DNA of 64,000 nucleotides from Clostridiaceae bacterium HFYG-1003 (GTDB taxonomy: Bacteria > Bacillota > Clostridia > Clostridiales > Clostridiaceae): NCBI GenBank assembly GCA_024579835.1, contig CP102060.1:62001-126000 (forward strand). The letters run 5' to 3'. The first letter of the stretch is position 1. Each line of letters starts with the position of its first letter. Of this stretch, positions 55,192 to 64,000 are shown one piece after another. The notes under the pieces are model-generated. The model searched no databases and was not told the origin of the DNA. It saw nothing but the letters and a program-made list of their open reading frames with translations. Both the position numbers and the translations under genes were made by a program.

Positions 55192-56783
55192 ACAGGGAAA
55201 TTAAACAAAATAGACTTTAGGGGCAGCTCTGCCTCACCACATGGAAAAATCTCTATTTCTTTGATTAACGAAGATATTAGGGATTTTTTCTCTTCATCGC
55301 TGATTTTGTCGTACACCTTGTCGAAGTTTGCCAACAGGGTATAGATGTTTTCTAAAGTGATTGCATCCTGCTCTACAGCTTTGCGGCGCAGCAGAACGTC
55401 TTCAATTTTCTCTTCAAGTTCTACGATAATGTCATATAGTCCATCAAGCCTGAGGGTCATATCATGGATTTTGCGCTCTCTGAAACGAGTATCCTCAGGC
55501 AGGCTGTCGATTTCATTTTCAAGCCGAGTTTTATTCAATTCTGTCTCTTTTAGCTTGGATTCGTAATTTTTCAGCTCTCTGTTCAAGGTAGAGGTATCAA
55601 TTTCTTTCCCAATCCTTGATTTAATTTCTCCTGCAAAATCCTGATTCTGAATCAGCTCTCGGATCGCTTCAATGACTAACGGCTCGATGTCGGTTTTCTT
55701 GAGCATGGTTGTATACTCGCAGGTTTTTCCTCTGGCTGCACGAGCTTTGCTGCACACATAATAATAAACTTCTTTATAGGTACCGTCTTTGTTTGTCCAT
55801 GCGTGCTTGTTGGTATACATTGGGCCGCCGCATTTAGGACACCTTAAAATACCGCTTAACAAATGTGCTCTGTCACGACCTATTTTGGAAGGTGACTTAA
55901 CGCCTGTCAGCTCTCTTTTTTCATGTGCAGCATTCCACAGCTCTTCACTTATAATTGCCTCATGTTGACCTTCGGCTATGATGTAATCTTCCTGCGGGAC
56001 TTGCTTATATTCATTCTTGCTGCCTTTTACTTTTTCACGGGCACGTCTGCCATAAGAGATTTTGCCGCAGTATACAGGATTATCAATAATCATCCTGATA
56101 AAATGTGTGCCCCAGAGCGAAAGGGTGCCGTTATTTCGTTGTACTTTCTGAATACCTTGCAGATTGAGGTAATTGGCGATTTTATGAAATCCCATATTTC
56201 CATTCAGATATTTATCAAAGATAATGCGTACAGCCTCAGCCTCATCTTCTTGAATAAAAAGCTGTTTGTCTTTGAGGAAGTAACCGTAAGGAGCAAAACC
56301 ACCGTTCCAGCCGCCCTGACGAGCTTTTTCCTTCCGTCCGTTCATTGTCTGCTCGATGATATTTTCACGCTCTATTTCAGCCACGGCAGATAGAACGGAA
56401 ATCAAAAGTTTTCCGCTTGTTTGTGATGAATCAATACCTTCCTCAATACAGATCAAATTCACGCCAAAAGCTTGAATATGCTCCAAAGAGTTTAGAATAT
56501 CAGCAGCATTTCTGCCAAAGCGGGATAGTTTGTATACCAATACATAATCAATCTCTAAACCATTTTCAATATCAAGCAGCATTTGCTTAAAGGCAGGTCT
56601 GCCCTCGATGGATTTACCGGATTTGCCTGCATCTTCGTAGATGTTTACAATCTCCATTTCTTCTCTATCAGCAAAACGCCTTAAGTTGCTTTTCTGCCCA
56701 TCCAAGCTGAAACCATCTACTTGCATTTCCGTGCTAACACGGGGATAAAGTACACATTTTTTTCCACTCCTATTCATAGTCAT
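55128..56783 (-). CDS. Large serine recombinase (integrase of the TndX/TnpX type)
   Basis: Site-specific integrase of 551 residues. The N-terminal catalytic domain has CVLYPRVSTEMQVDGFSLDGQ with nucleophile Ser17 and YKLSRFGRNAADILNSLE. The recombinase domain (about residues 165-280) has WNGGFAPYGY and GMGFHK-like sequence, and a zinc ribbon follows (RCPKCGGPMYTNKHAW, CSKARAARGKTCEY). The C-terminus is a coiled coil (LKNYESKLKETELNKTRLENEI). The last codons (DFLWDKSTHVST) lie on the opposite strand of the rumA-type tail, and the stop codon coincides with the CACGTTGAGAC core, as expected for an integrase gene abutting its att site. CACTCC-type sequence upstream; start ATG 56783. Confidence 0.92.
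   Translation of the reverse strand: MTMNRSGKKCVLYPRVSTEMQVDGFSLDGQKSNLRRFADREEMEIVNIYEDAGKSGKSIEGRPAFKQMLLDIENGLEIDYVLVYKLSRFGRNAADILNSLEHIQAFGVNLICIEEGIDSSQTSGKLLISVLSAVAEIERENIIEQTMNGRKEKARQGGWNGGFAPYGYFLKDKQLFIQEDEAEAVRIIFDKYLNGNMGFHKIANYLNLQGIQKVQRNNGTLSLWGTHFIRMIIDNPVYCGKISYGRRAREKVKGSKNEYKQVPQEDYIIAEGQHEAIISEELWNAAHEKRELTGVKSPSKIGRDRAHLLSGILRCPKCGGPMYTNKHAWTNKDGTYKEVYYYVCSKARAARGKTCEYTTMLKKTDIEPLVIEAIRELIQNQDFAGEIKSRIGKEIDTSTLNRELKNYESKLKETELNKTRLENEIDSLPEDTRFRERKIHDMTLRLDGLYDIIVELEEKIEDVLLRRKAVEQDAITLENIYTLLANFDKVYDKISDEEKKSLISSLIKEIEIFPCGEAELPLKSILFNFPVYKGGEDACDFLWDKSTHVST
55129..55139 (+). other. Putative attachment core at second RumA-type gene
   Basis: CACGTTGAGAC, third exact copy. 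It spans the recombinase stop and the rumA-type codons HVET. Confidence 0.55.
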
Positions 56784-56830
56784 ACCTCCAATATAATATT
56801 GGAAAATATCGATAGTTCAAACACAGCCAT

Positions 56831-56998
56831 TTACTCAACACGGTTTATTTCATCCAGTACATCAGCACCATGCTTTTCTATAATCTGCGAAAGCACCTTT
56901 ATAAAATCCTGAAATGATTTTGATGCCCTTGCTGCATACAGTTCTTGAGGCAGGGCAACTTCGACCGTGGTTTCGGGTAAGCTTTTGATATTTTCCAT
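56831..56998 (-). CDS. Small accessory protein of clostridial mobile elements (55 aa)
   Basis: A frame too short for automated calling. It reads MENIKSLPETTVEVALPQEL at the start and DFIKVLSQIIEKHGADVLDE near the end. It has the perfect ribosome site GGAGGTGAT on the minus strand. Similar short proteins are common immediately upstream of serine recombinase genes in clostridial transposons; the role is unknown. It lies 47 bp upstream of the recombinase. Confidence 0.75.
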   Translation of the reverse strand: MENIKSLPETTVEVALPQELYAARASKSFQDFIKVLSQIIEKHGADVLDEINRVE

Positions 56999-57535
56999 TT
57001 GTAATCACCTCCAAGTGAGGTGCTTATTTTGATTATAAGCACTTATTATCTATTTGAGAAGTTTGTCACTGTACCAATAGAAGCACACCACAAATTGCGT
57101 TGTGCAGAAATGTGGTGTGCCTTGTTTTTATGTTCATGTGCCTTATTTGCCACGCACCCAGGCAAGGGGGGTATTTTGAGCTGTCATTGGCTTGACATCA
57201 TAGCCCCGCAATACCGATTAGCCTTGTCCCTTCAAGAGGCCGCAAATATCGCAGGAACTCCCCCTCAAGTCTGTGGGAGGTCGTGAGAAAGTATCATTAT
57301 TCCTTATGTGTGTCATCGCACCAACCGTGCCAATGGTTGGTCTAATGGCTGCATTTATCGCTCCGACTGTGCAATGTACTGTCATCATGGCGCTGCCCAT
57401 TATGTCGCTTCGCTTTTCAGCCACATAGGATTCGTACTCAAAATACCGTATATTTAGTTGTCAAGGAACAAAAAATCACATGACGCTAAACTCGTCTTAC
57501 TAATCAGGACAAAAATCGGGTGAAAGTAAGGGGCA
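56999..57535. other. Spacer inside the mobile element
   Basis: Contains an inverted repeat AGCACACCACA/TGTGGTGTGC (57080-57120). A minus-strand frame (57218-57424, GTG start) is open but its composition and lack of ribosome site make it doubtful. Nothing else supported. Confidence 0.4.
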
Positions 57536-57961
57536 TTAAAGAAACTTTTTCAAAAACTTCTCAATCGAGCATAATCCTCGTTCAATAGATTCTGAAACCG
57601 ACACTTTGCTGACACCTTCGGAGCGTGCGATGGCAGTTTTGCTCATGCCTAAGAAGAAATGGGCATAGATCCGTTTTGCTTGCTTATCGGGTAATGAGGC
57701 TATCGCTGCATGGAGCTGCTCTTGGGTCAGTTTGCGCTCGTAAAGCTCATGGGGAGAGAGGGAGACGAAGAGAATATCCCGTTCGATACCATCCCCACGG
57801 TCAAGGGAGTATGTAGCTTTATAGCGGCGCTTTGTTCGCTCGTAGGTTTCCTCTGCTTTGATAAAATCTACGAATATCTGCGCCAGCTCGTCTGGCACAT
57901 CAATCCATTTATCTTCCGTGAAGTAATAAGGGTAAATATCCTTTAGGTTTATGGTTTTCAT
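57536..57961 (-). CDS. Small sigma-70 region-4-like protein of mobile elements
   Basis: 141 residues. The N-terminus (KTINLKDIYPYYFTEDKWIDVPDEL) and the C-terminal HTH (LPDKQAKRIYAHFFLGMSKTAIARSEGVSKVSVSESIERGLCSIEKFLKKF) match the short sigma-like proteins found in Tn916/Tn1549-type elements. These may direct transcription of element functions. ATG 57961 has AAAGGATGG; the open frame extending 180 bases further lacks a ribosome site and was not used. Confidence 0.8.
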   Translation of the reverse strand: MKTINLKDIYPYYFTEDKWIDVPDELAQIFVDFIKAEETYERTKRRYKATYSLDRGDGIERDILFVSLSPHELYERKLTQEQLHAAIASLPDKQAKRIYAHFFLGMSKTAIARSEGVSKVSVSESIERGLCSIEKFLKKFL

Positions 57962-58130
57962 ATTTGACCATCCTTTCAATTTTTTTAATCTGATTGAAAG
58001 GACAGACGGCGGAGAACGCCCGGATTTTAATTTTAAAAACCGATAAATCTTTAGAATAAAAAAACGCACCGAGCCAGAATGGTTCGATGCATTAAACACA
58101 ACAAGAAAGCTTGTTTTGAGTTTAAGACGA

Positions 58131-58168
58131 AAAGACACCATAACCCTCCTATGAGTTACGGTGTCTTT
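58131..58168 (+). terminator. Rho-independent terminator
   Basis: AAAGACACCATAAC pairs with GTTACGGTGTCTTT (one mismatch) around a 10-nt loop, then ATTTTTT. Lies between the sigma-like gene and the restriction gene; stem works in both directions. Confidence 0.6.
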
Positions 58169-58337
58169 ATTTTTTAAAATATGACGTTTTCTATGGCAGG
58201 ACGTAATTCGGCTATATATGTTACTTGAGTAAGCTCCGTTCAGAGCCCTTGGTATGAAGTTTACAAGTGAAATAGCTCATTGCTCTCAAACATACCATAA
58301 GTGACAGCTCCTTATATGATCAAACAAGCAGGTTATC

Positions 58338-61300
58338 TTACATACTTTCTTTTACACCGAACTTTGTTTTAAAATCCTCATAGCTATTGACCCAATTGAA
58401 TTTAACCAATTCAGATACAGCCTTGAAGTGTAATTCGCCGCAACGTATTTTGTTTACTTCAACATCGGTTAAGTCCTTTTCAAGTTTTCCGGCTTTTGTT
58501 TCTACGATGAAGTAAATTCCTACAGCACCTGCTTCAAGTCCATCTTTTCTACATACAACCGCCCAGTCGGGGGAGTAGTTTCCGTAAGGGGTGTCTATTA
58601 CGAAACCGCCTTTTTTAAGTTTGGTGAATAAGATAACATTGTCATTTGCTTCAAGTTTTTCTGCAAATTCCTTTTCGCCCTTGCTATCCATTTTGTAGTA
58701 TTCATTCAAGGCATTTTTTCTATGTGGATTCGACTTAAAAATACGCCATTCATTGTTAAAATCTTCTTCGCTAATGGTGTCTGTAGCGAAAATCTGCCCT
58801 TCGTCCAGCTCATAGCCATCAATGACTTCGTAGGAAGTTATATTTGCCGCTTTGGCATCATTTAATCGCACCAAAATCTTTTGCGTCACTCTGTCAAGAA
58901 TGTCTTGGAAATTGAGAGCGTCCCTTTTTTCAATACCAGATAACATTTTAAAAATTGCAAGACGAGGCAGCAGAGTATGGTGCATGATATAGTTTACAAT
59001 TTCAAAATCGCTTTTCGGAATAACCTTTATACCTACATCAATATCGAATGTCTTATCACCTGATTTTACCATTTCAAACATCTGGGCATCGTTAAATCCA
59101 GCCTTGCCTGTTGCTATATTAACAGACTTATTGACTTTAAAGAATTGCAGATAAGTGTTTATTTCCTCGATGCAGTCTGAAATGAACTTGTCCTTATCTA
59201 CATTACATTTGTAAATCGTCCGTTTGGTCAAATTGCTACTCAGTCCAAAGTAAATTTGCTGAAACTCCTCTTGAGATACAAAAGCACGAATCGCATTTAC
59301 ATAAGGTTCATTATCACCATTTTTAATTTCAATGCGCTGAGAACCTTTCTGAACCATGTACTCTACAAAATTTTCTTTCAGCAATAGGGTGTGTTCATTT
59401 AATACTTCATTCTCAAAAACAAGACTTTCAAGGAGTTTTGAAGTTTGCTCCACGTTTTTGCTAAGGATATTATTGCTGTCAAAGATGCCTTTACGCATTA
59501 GCTCTTGCTTGAAGGTGTCAACCAACTCAGCGGTAATCTTTTCTTTTGGAACGCCTGCTTTTTCAAGAGTGACAGTCAGGATATCGGCTGTTACTTCATT
59601 TTTGTTAAAATTCATATTTTGATTGAAATCTTCTTGCAGAACTCTTGAAAAATTCTCATAGCTATCGTTTGCAATAACTGTCAGCTCGTTAACTTCGGAG
59701 TCCAAGCAGCGGTTGCCTGTGATATCTACCGGAAGCCTTAAGCCACGTCCAATCTCTTGTTTCTTAGCAATATCAGAACTCCCGTTTTTTAGTGTACAAA
59801 GGGTAAATACATTTGGATTATCCCAACCCTCACGAAGCGCTGAATGCGAGAAGATAAAGCTCAGTGGTTCTTCGAAGGAGATAAGTTCGTCTTTCTTCTC
59901 AAGAATCAAGCTGATTCCACGATCAATATCTTCCTGGGATTTAGCCTTTACATCTAGTTCGCTTTTGCTGTCGTCCCAATCTTCAATTTCTACTTCATTG
60001 TTTTTTTTATCGATGGCAAAATAGCCTTCACGCACTTTTAAAATGTCTTGGTGCTCGGGGAAATACTCTTTATATTTTGCAAGCTGCTTTTCGTAGCTGT
60101 TTATCGCACTTTGATACTCTTCATCAAAAATGCGCAGATACTCACCGCGTCCATCAGGACGGGTATTATCTCTAACCTTGCTAACTGCATCCACAAAGAA
60201 AAGGGTCAAAGCTTTAACTTTCTTTCCGCTCTTTAAAATTGAAAACTGCTTTTCAAAGTGATTTCTGATAGCAAGTCTGATTTGAATGCGGGTAGCTTCA
60301 TTATCTTCTAATCCATTGTTGCTTTCACCAAGCTCAAGGGTTATCGTACCATCCGTGGTAGCTATTTTTAATGGCTTGAGCTTATGGGGTTCTTCTGCCA
60401 CACGCATATTTCGATATTGTATCAGACCACCCGATAAATCCTCAAGTGAAGCACCTGCTGAAACTTCGAAGGTTTTGAAGCGTATAGAATCGCCTTGCTT
60501 TTGTGAGAACATTTCTATTCTTGCCTTCAAGTCTTTTGTGAAAGCTACATAACGAATGTAGGGGTAATCACGTTCAATAACTCCGTTTACAGTCTTGACT
60601 GTAATTTTCTTGACCAAATCATTTTTATAAGCGGCATAGGAGTCAAGTTTATAAATCTGATTGTATAGTTGTTTGTGGGTGGCTGAATAACGGAGGACAA
60701 ATAATGGCTCAATATCATCAATGGCTTGTAATGACTTTGATTTTTTCCCTTTTTGACCTTCGATTTTTTGTGGCTCGTCAATGATCACTATCGGCTTAAT
60801 ATATTTGATATCATCCCACAAAACCTGACCGTATTCATCTTCACTACGGATTTTATTGTTGTCCTTGTTAAAGGCTTGAATATTCAGGACACAGATGCTT
60901 AAGTCATTTGTTTCCACAAGGCTTGAACTAACTTTTTTAGGGTTGTTATTGTCATATATAAAGCTGTGTTTGGACAAATCAACATCATAAAGTCTTTTAA
61001 AGTGATCTCTTAACTGATCGATGGACTTTTCAACACCTTTACGGATGGCAATGCTTGGCACAACAATCATAAATTTCTTAAAATCATACTCTTTGTATAA
61101 TTCTAAAACGGTTCGTAGATACACATATGTTTTACCTGTACCTGTCTCCATTTCAATTGAAAAGTTATTGTTTTCAAGTACATTATCTGCGAACAACTTG
61201 TTGTCAAGTTGCACCTGTCTTAGATTTTGAAGCAGTCTACTGCCCGCTACAATGCTCTGGTTCCTTACGGGATCTCCTTCGCCAACCTTCTTGGTGCGGT

Positions 61301-61421
61301 TTGGTCGATATATTCCATCTGTTTGGCGAGGAAGTCCCTTAAACAAGTCCACGGTGGAGTGGATTGCTTTAAGCTGATAGTCCAATTCATCGTCGAATTG
61401 GAACGCAATTCTTTTTGCCAT
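58338..61421 (-). CDS. Type III restriction enzyme, Res (helicase-nuclease) subunit
   Basis: The DNA-translocating, cutting subunit of a Type III restriction system; length is 1027. Walker A METGTGKTYV, a DEAD-like IIDEPQKI (Asp-Glu retained), VLRYSATH (motif III), FSHSALREGWDNPNVFTLCTLK and QEIGRGLRLP (motifs V and VI) define the superfamily 2 helicase. The C-terminus has a PD-(D/E)XK nuclease (YSPDWAVVC then YFIVETKAGK). Intact frame. It begins 14 bp after the Mod gene. Since Mod is interrupted, the cell should lack modification activity from this system and Res may be inactive without it. Confidence 0.92.
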   Translation of the reverse strand: MAKRIAFQFDDELDYQLKAIHSTVDLFKGLPRQTDGIYRPNRTKKVGEGDPVRNQSIVAGSRLLQNLRQVQLDNKLFADNVLENNNFSIEMETGTGKTYVYLRTVLELYKEYDFKKFMIVVPSIAIRKGVEKSIDQLRDHFKRLYDVDLSKHSFIYDNNNPKKVSSSLVETNDLSICVLNIQAFNKDNNKIRSEDEYGQVLWDDIKYIKPIVIIDEPQKIEGQKGKKSKSLQAIDDIEPLFVLRYSATHKQLYNQIYKLDSYAAYKNDLVKKITVKTVNGVIERDYPYIRYVAFTKDLKARIEMFSQKQGDSIRFKTFEVSAGASLEDLSGGLIQYRNMRVAEEPHKLKPLKIATTDGTITLELGESNNGLEDNEATRIQIRLAIRNHFEKQFSILKSGKKVKALTLFFVDAVSKVRDNTRPDGRGEYLRIFDEEYQSAINSYEKQLAKYKEYFPEHQDILKVREGYFAIDKKNNEVEIEDWDDSKSELDVKAKSQEDIDRGISLILEKKDELISFEEPLSFIFSHSALREGWDNPNVFTLCTLKNGSSDIAKKQEIGRGLRLPVDITGNRCLDSEVNELTVIANDSYENFSRVLQEDFNQNMNFNKNEVTADILTVTLEKAGVPKEKITAELVDTFKQELMRKGIFDSNNILSKNVEQTSKLLESLVFENEVLNEHTLLLKENFVEYMVQKGSQRIEIKNGDNEPYVNAIRAFVSQEEFQQIYFGLSSNLTKRTIYKCNVDKDKFISDCIEEINTYLQFFKVNKSVNIATGKAGFNDAQMFEMVKSGDKTFDIDVGIKVIPKSDFEIVNYIMHHTLLPRLAIFKMLSGIEKRDALNFQDILDRVTQKILVRLNDAKAANITSYEVIDGYELDEGQIFATDTISEEDFNNEWRIFKSNPHRKNALNEYYKMDSKGEKEFAEKLEANDNVILFTKLKKGGFVIDTPYGNYSPDWAVVCRKDGLEAGAVGIYFIVETKAGKLEKDLTDVEVNKIRCGELHFKAVSELVKFNWVNSYEDFKTKFGVKESM

Positions 61422-61434
61422 GGATACTTCCTCC

Positions 61435-62988
61435 TTATAAGAATTCTACGGTATATGCCTTTTTCGCAAGCCCTGAATTTCTTTCAATCAGATTTTTAAG
61501 TCTCCTAAAAGTTTCATCTTTCAGGTTGATATCATCTTTAAAAGCAGAATCTCTAAAGACGAACTTAATAGGCAATGGATCAAGGGCAGCCAATTTATCA
61601 ATTAACACTTCAGTAATCTCGGTTTCAAGACAAATCAAATATGTGCTTCCGTACAAATAGGTTCGGTGACCAATGTCAGTTAGTGTTTCCAAGCTAGAAG
61701 AGAGAGGTACATCTTTTTGGCGAAGCATCACTTCATATACAACGTCAATGTCAGTAAAGCCCAATGTAAAGTCAGCAAGGTCAGGGGTATGGGTTATTGC
61801 ACTGGTATCAAGCTGTCCTAGAGTATCATACAAGTTCCACTTGATATTGGTATCCGCTGTACGGAATACTTTAAAGCCTATATCAGGAGCTTTTTGGATT
61901 TCTTCACCGATTTTAAGCTTAGTATTGCTTGCCTCGATTTCTTGCTTTATTTTTTCGCCTGCGCGACGGATACGCTCTTTGCCAAGTTCGCATATATCTT
62001 TGTATCCTGCTCTGTATGCATCACTGTTTTCGCCAGTTTCTTCAGGTAGCTGAACCATAATAAATCTCCTGTTTCCAGCATCTTCAGAATTAAGTTGCAT
62101 AACAGCATGGGCAGTAGTGGCAGAACCAGAGAAAAAGTCGAGAACTGTATATTCTTTGCCCATATGGAATAATAGTTTTTTGATTAGTGATATTGATTTT
62201 ACAGTATCAAATCCAACAGGTGTCCTCATTATAGTATTTAACTCGTCTTTTCCTGTCTGTGCGGTTCCGTATTCTGAGGCACTGAACAATGACCAAAAAG
62301 GTTTAAATTGTATTTTATCTAACTCATCTTCTGGGTATATAGCTTTTTTAACAATACCATCAACTATTTCTACTTTGCCTTCCTTTTCCAAAAGACGAGC
62401 GGTATCTTCTCCGATCTGCCAGCGTTTGCCTTCTCTAGGATTTTGGCCTAGAATTTGGAATTTCATAGTAGGTCTATTATAGCTTCCAGCATCGGATTTC
62501 TCTATTATTTCAAATCTACATGCACCATGTTTTCCAATGTGGGGATAGGATAAGTCACTATTAACTTCTTCTACATTAAAACCTGGCACGTTACTCTTGT
62601 TTTTAGAATATATTAATATTGGCTCAGTTTTTTTCTGTAAACCGAACTTAGCTGAACCAGCATTTATCGGTTGTGTAGTAGATTCCCAAGTAATATCTCC
62701 AAAATAATTAGCTTCATCAAAAATCTCATCGCATACTTTTTTTAGATTACTGTATTCATGTTCATCTATACTGATAAAGATTACTCCATCATCGGTCAAC
62801 AAATCCTTCGCTACCCTTAATCGTGGATACATCATATTCAGCCAATTAGCATGGAAACGGTTAGATGATTTTGAGTTTTTTTGCAATGCGTTGCCAGATT
62901 CATCACGAGAACCTTCTAGAATGTCACTTTCTTCTTTACTGATTTTAAACTTATCATTATAAACAAAATCACCATCAGTGTTGTATAG
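61435..62988 (-). pseudogene. Type III DNA methyltransferase Mod, 5'-truncated by IS256-type element
   Basis: Modification subunit of the Type III system. The visible frame starts at the IS junction with YNTDGDFVYNDKFKISKEE, i.e. the residues that follow DPP in the catalytic DPPY motif IV, then SNRFHANWLNMMYPRL, SIDEHEYSNLKKVCDEIF, and motif I near the C-terminus (YTVLDFFSGSATTAHAV), the usual beta-class order. The DPP and the preceding N-terminal region are lost or lie beyond the window on the other side of the IS. ATG-like starts inside (TTG 62886) would yield a protein lacking motif IV and therefore inactive. Confidence 0.85.
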
Positions 62989-64000
62989 TCAAGTCCATTT
63001 TAGTGTGTAAATTACCTCGGGTACATCAGATTCTATGTTAAACCAGGAAACCTGGTACAATATCTATTTCTAGAATTTCTTGCTTATGCCGCTTGCTGTT
63101 CATTATTGGAAGTGCCTGAGCAAGCCTGATGATAGGTATCCAGGTTCAGATAAATCCTACCAGAAGACCATTTTTCATCGTGCTCGATGAGGAGCGCTCC
63201 CATCAGTCGAATGGCTGATAATTCGTTGGGGAATATCCGGATTACCCGCTCCCGACGCCGGATTTCCTGATTCAGCCGCTCCACCCCATTGGTGGTCCTG
63301 AGACGCTTTCGTATGTTTAAAGGCAGACTCAGTACCGCAGTGATATCATCAAATGCCTGGTCAAGGAGATCCATCGCTTTGGGTGCGGCAGCTTCGTATT
63401 GCTGAATAATTCGTTGTTTTGCAGCTCTGGCACTCTCTTCATCCGTTGCTTCATAGATCTGGCGCAGGTCCTCCTTCAATGCAGGCTGCAGGGATTTAGG
63501 TGTTTTATCCAGAAGGTTCCTTGAGAAATGAGTTTGACATCGTTGCCAGCTGGATCCCTGGAAGTGTCTTCGTACGGCGGCCACAAGGCCAGCATGATTG
63601 TCAGAAGTGATCAGCCTCGGTTCTTTCAATCCCCTGGATTTCAACGATTGGAAGAATTCGCCCCAACTGGTTTCTGATTCGCTGTCTGCTAGATGGAAGC
63701 CGATGATTTCCCGCCCTCCGTCTTCGTTGACACCGACAGCGATGAGTAAACCCTTAGATCTTACACGATGATTTTCTCTCACCTTGATATAGATAGCATC
63801 CACAAGAAGAAAGGGATAATCCGTTTCCAAAGGGCGATTTCGAAACCCATCAACAACCGGATCCAGCCCTTTGCAAAGTTCGGAAACCATGGATTTAGAG
63901 AAGGATTTTCCACAAAGCTCTTCGGTGATATTCTCGATTTTCCTTGTAGAGACTCCATTGATGACCATTTCAATCATGGCAAGGACAAGGGCTTGCTCGC
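62989..64000 (-). mobile_element. IS256-family element (right end truncated by window)
   Basis: Starts at the Mod junction (near 62986-62990; the end AAGTCCATTTTAGTGTGTAA resembles IS256-type termini) and continues beyond the window. No target duplication can be checked. Confidence 0.7.
63084..64000 (-). CDS. IS256-family (mutator) transposase, N-terminus outside window
   Basis: Frame open to base 64000 (EQALVLAMIEM...), so the start is outside. NGVSTRKIENITEELCG and SKSMVSELCKGLDP form the N-terminal region, followed by the DDE core LLVDAIYIKVRENHRVRSKG (first Asp), LITSDNHAGLVAAVRRHFQGSSWQRCQTHF (second Asp and the CxxH-like motif), and TTNGVERLNQEIRRRERVIRIFPNE with the final Glu. Intact in the visible part. 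It is encoded leftward, the same direction as Mod. Confidence 0.93.
   Translation of the reverse strand, partial: EQALVLAMIEMVINGVSTRKIENITEELCGKSFSKSMVSELCKGLDPVVDGFRNRPLETDYPFLLVDAIYIKVRENHRVRSKGLLIAVGVNEDGGREIIGFHLADSESETSWGEFFQSLKSRGLKEPRLITSDNHAGLVAAVRRHFQGSSWQRCQTHFSRNLLDKTPKSLQPALKEDLRQIYEATDEESARAAKQRIIQQYEAAAPKAMDLLDQAFDDITAVLSLPLNIRKRLRTTNGVERLNQEIRRRERVIRIFPNELSAIRLMGALLIEHDEKWSSGRIYLNLDTYHQACSGTSNNEQQAA

Noticed and set aside
57218-57424. A 68-codon minus-strand frame in the mobile element
   Set aside because: GTG start without ribosome site and atypical composition; reported only as doubtful within the spacer.

Overview
The window looks like a chromosomal segment of a low-G+C-phylum (Firmicutes), clostridial-type anaerobe whose core genes are nevertheless fairly GC-rich. 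The evidence is the gene order uvrC - murB - rapZ - yvcK - whiA - ytoI-like - dnaE - pfkA - pyk, Gram-positive style Shine-Dalgarno sites with frequent TTG/GTG starts, an LPXTG adhesin with a class B sortase, and clostridial mobile elements (ISLre2, IS630, IS256 and a large serine recombinase). No species can be named from sequence alone.

1-25.3 kb is mainly core. It holds the 3' part of uvrC, murB behind a structured leader, two tandem NorB-like drug exporters, a D-cysteine desulfhydrase gene with a near-perfect Fur box, and a lipoprotein. A 1-kb AT-rich gap follows that holds a candidate structured RNA and an intact ISLre2-family element with a 9-bp target duplication. Then come rapZ-yvcK-whiA, a CBS/DRTGG regulator, a Dabb protein, a small HTH gene with an 11-bp repeat array upstream, dnaE, pfkA and pyk.

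25.3-45.5 kb is accessory but mostly GC-rich. It holds an exported FMN/FAD reductase lipoprotein and a Mga-like regulator divergent from a 1485-residue LPXTG adhesin and its class B sortase. A stretch resembling a decayed group II intron follows, then a heterodimeric ABC exporter, a lipoprotein-anchored barnase with barstar, a second lipoprotein, a DsbA/SpxH-like protein, a NimA-like flavoprotein, a DUF1905 protein and RlmD.

45.5-64 kb is a mobile and defence island. The 3' end of rlmD carries an 11-bp word, CACGTTGAGAC, that recurs at an orphan rlmD-type tail (52949) and at the 3' end of a second RlmD/RumA-type gene (55129). A large serine recombinase ends on that last copy. This suggests stacked insertions at rumA-type 3' ends. 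Between the first two copies lie a mosaic of IS elements (IS630, IS5 and IS3 remnants, IS1182/IS5-type) and a three-gene cassette: a coiled-coil CHAT (caspase-like) protease, an XRE-ImmA/IrrE metallopeptidase and a DUF4411 PIN-like protein. To the right of the recombinase are a 55-residue accessory protein, a small sigma-like protein and a Type III restriction-modification pair. The Mod gene of that pair is cut inside its DPPY motif by an IS256-family element that runs off the window.

The best candidate for an undescribed system is the CHAT / ImmA-IrrE / DUF4411 cassette. The interleaved-helix murB leader and the 9.0-9.16 kb structured element are the best RNA candidates.
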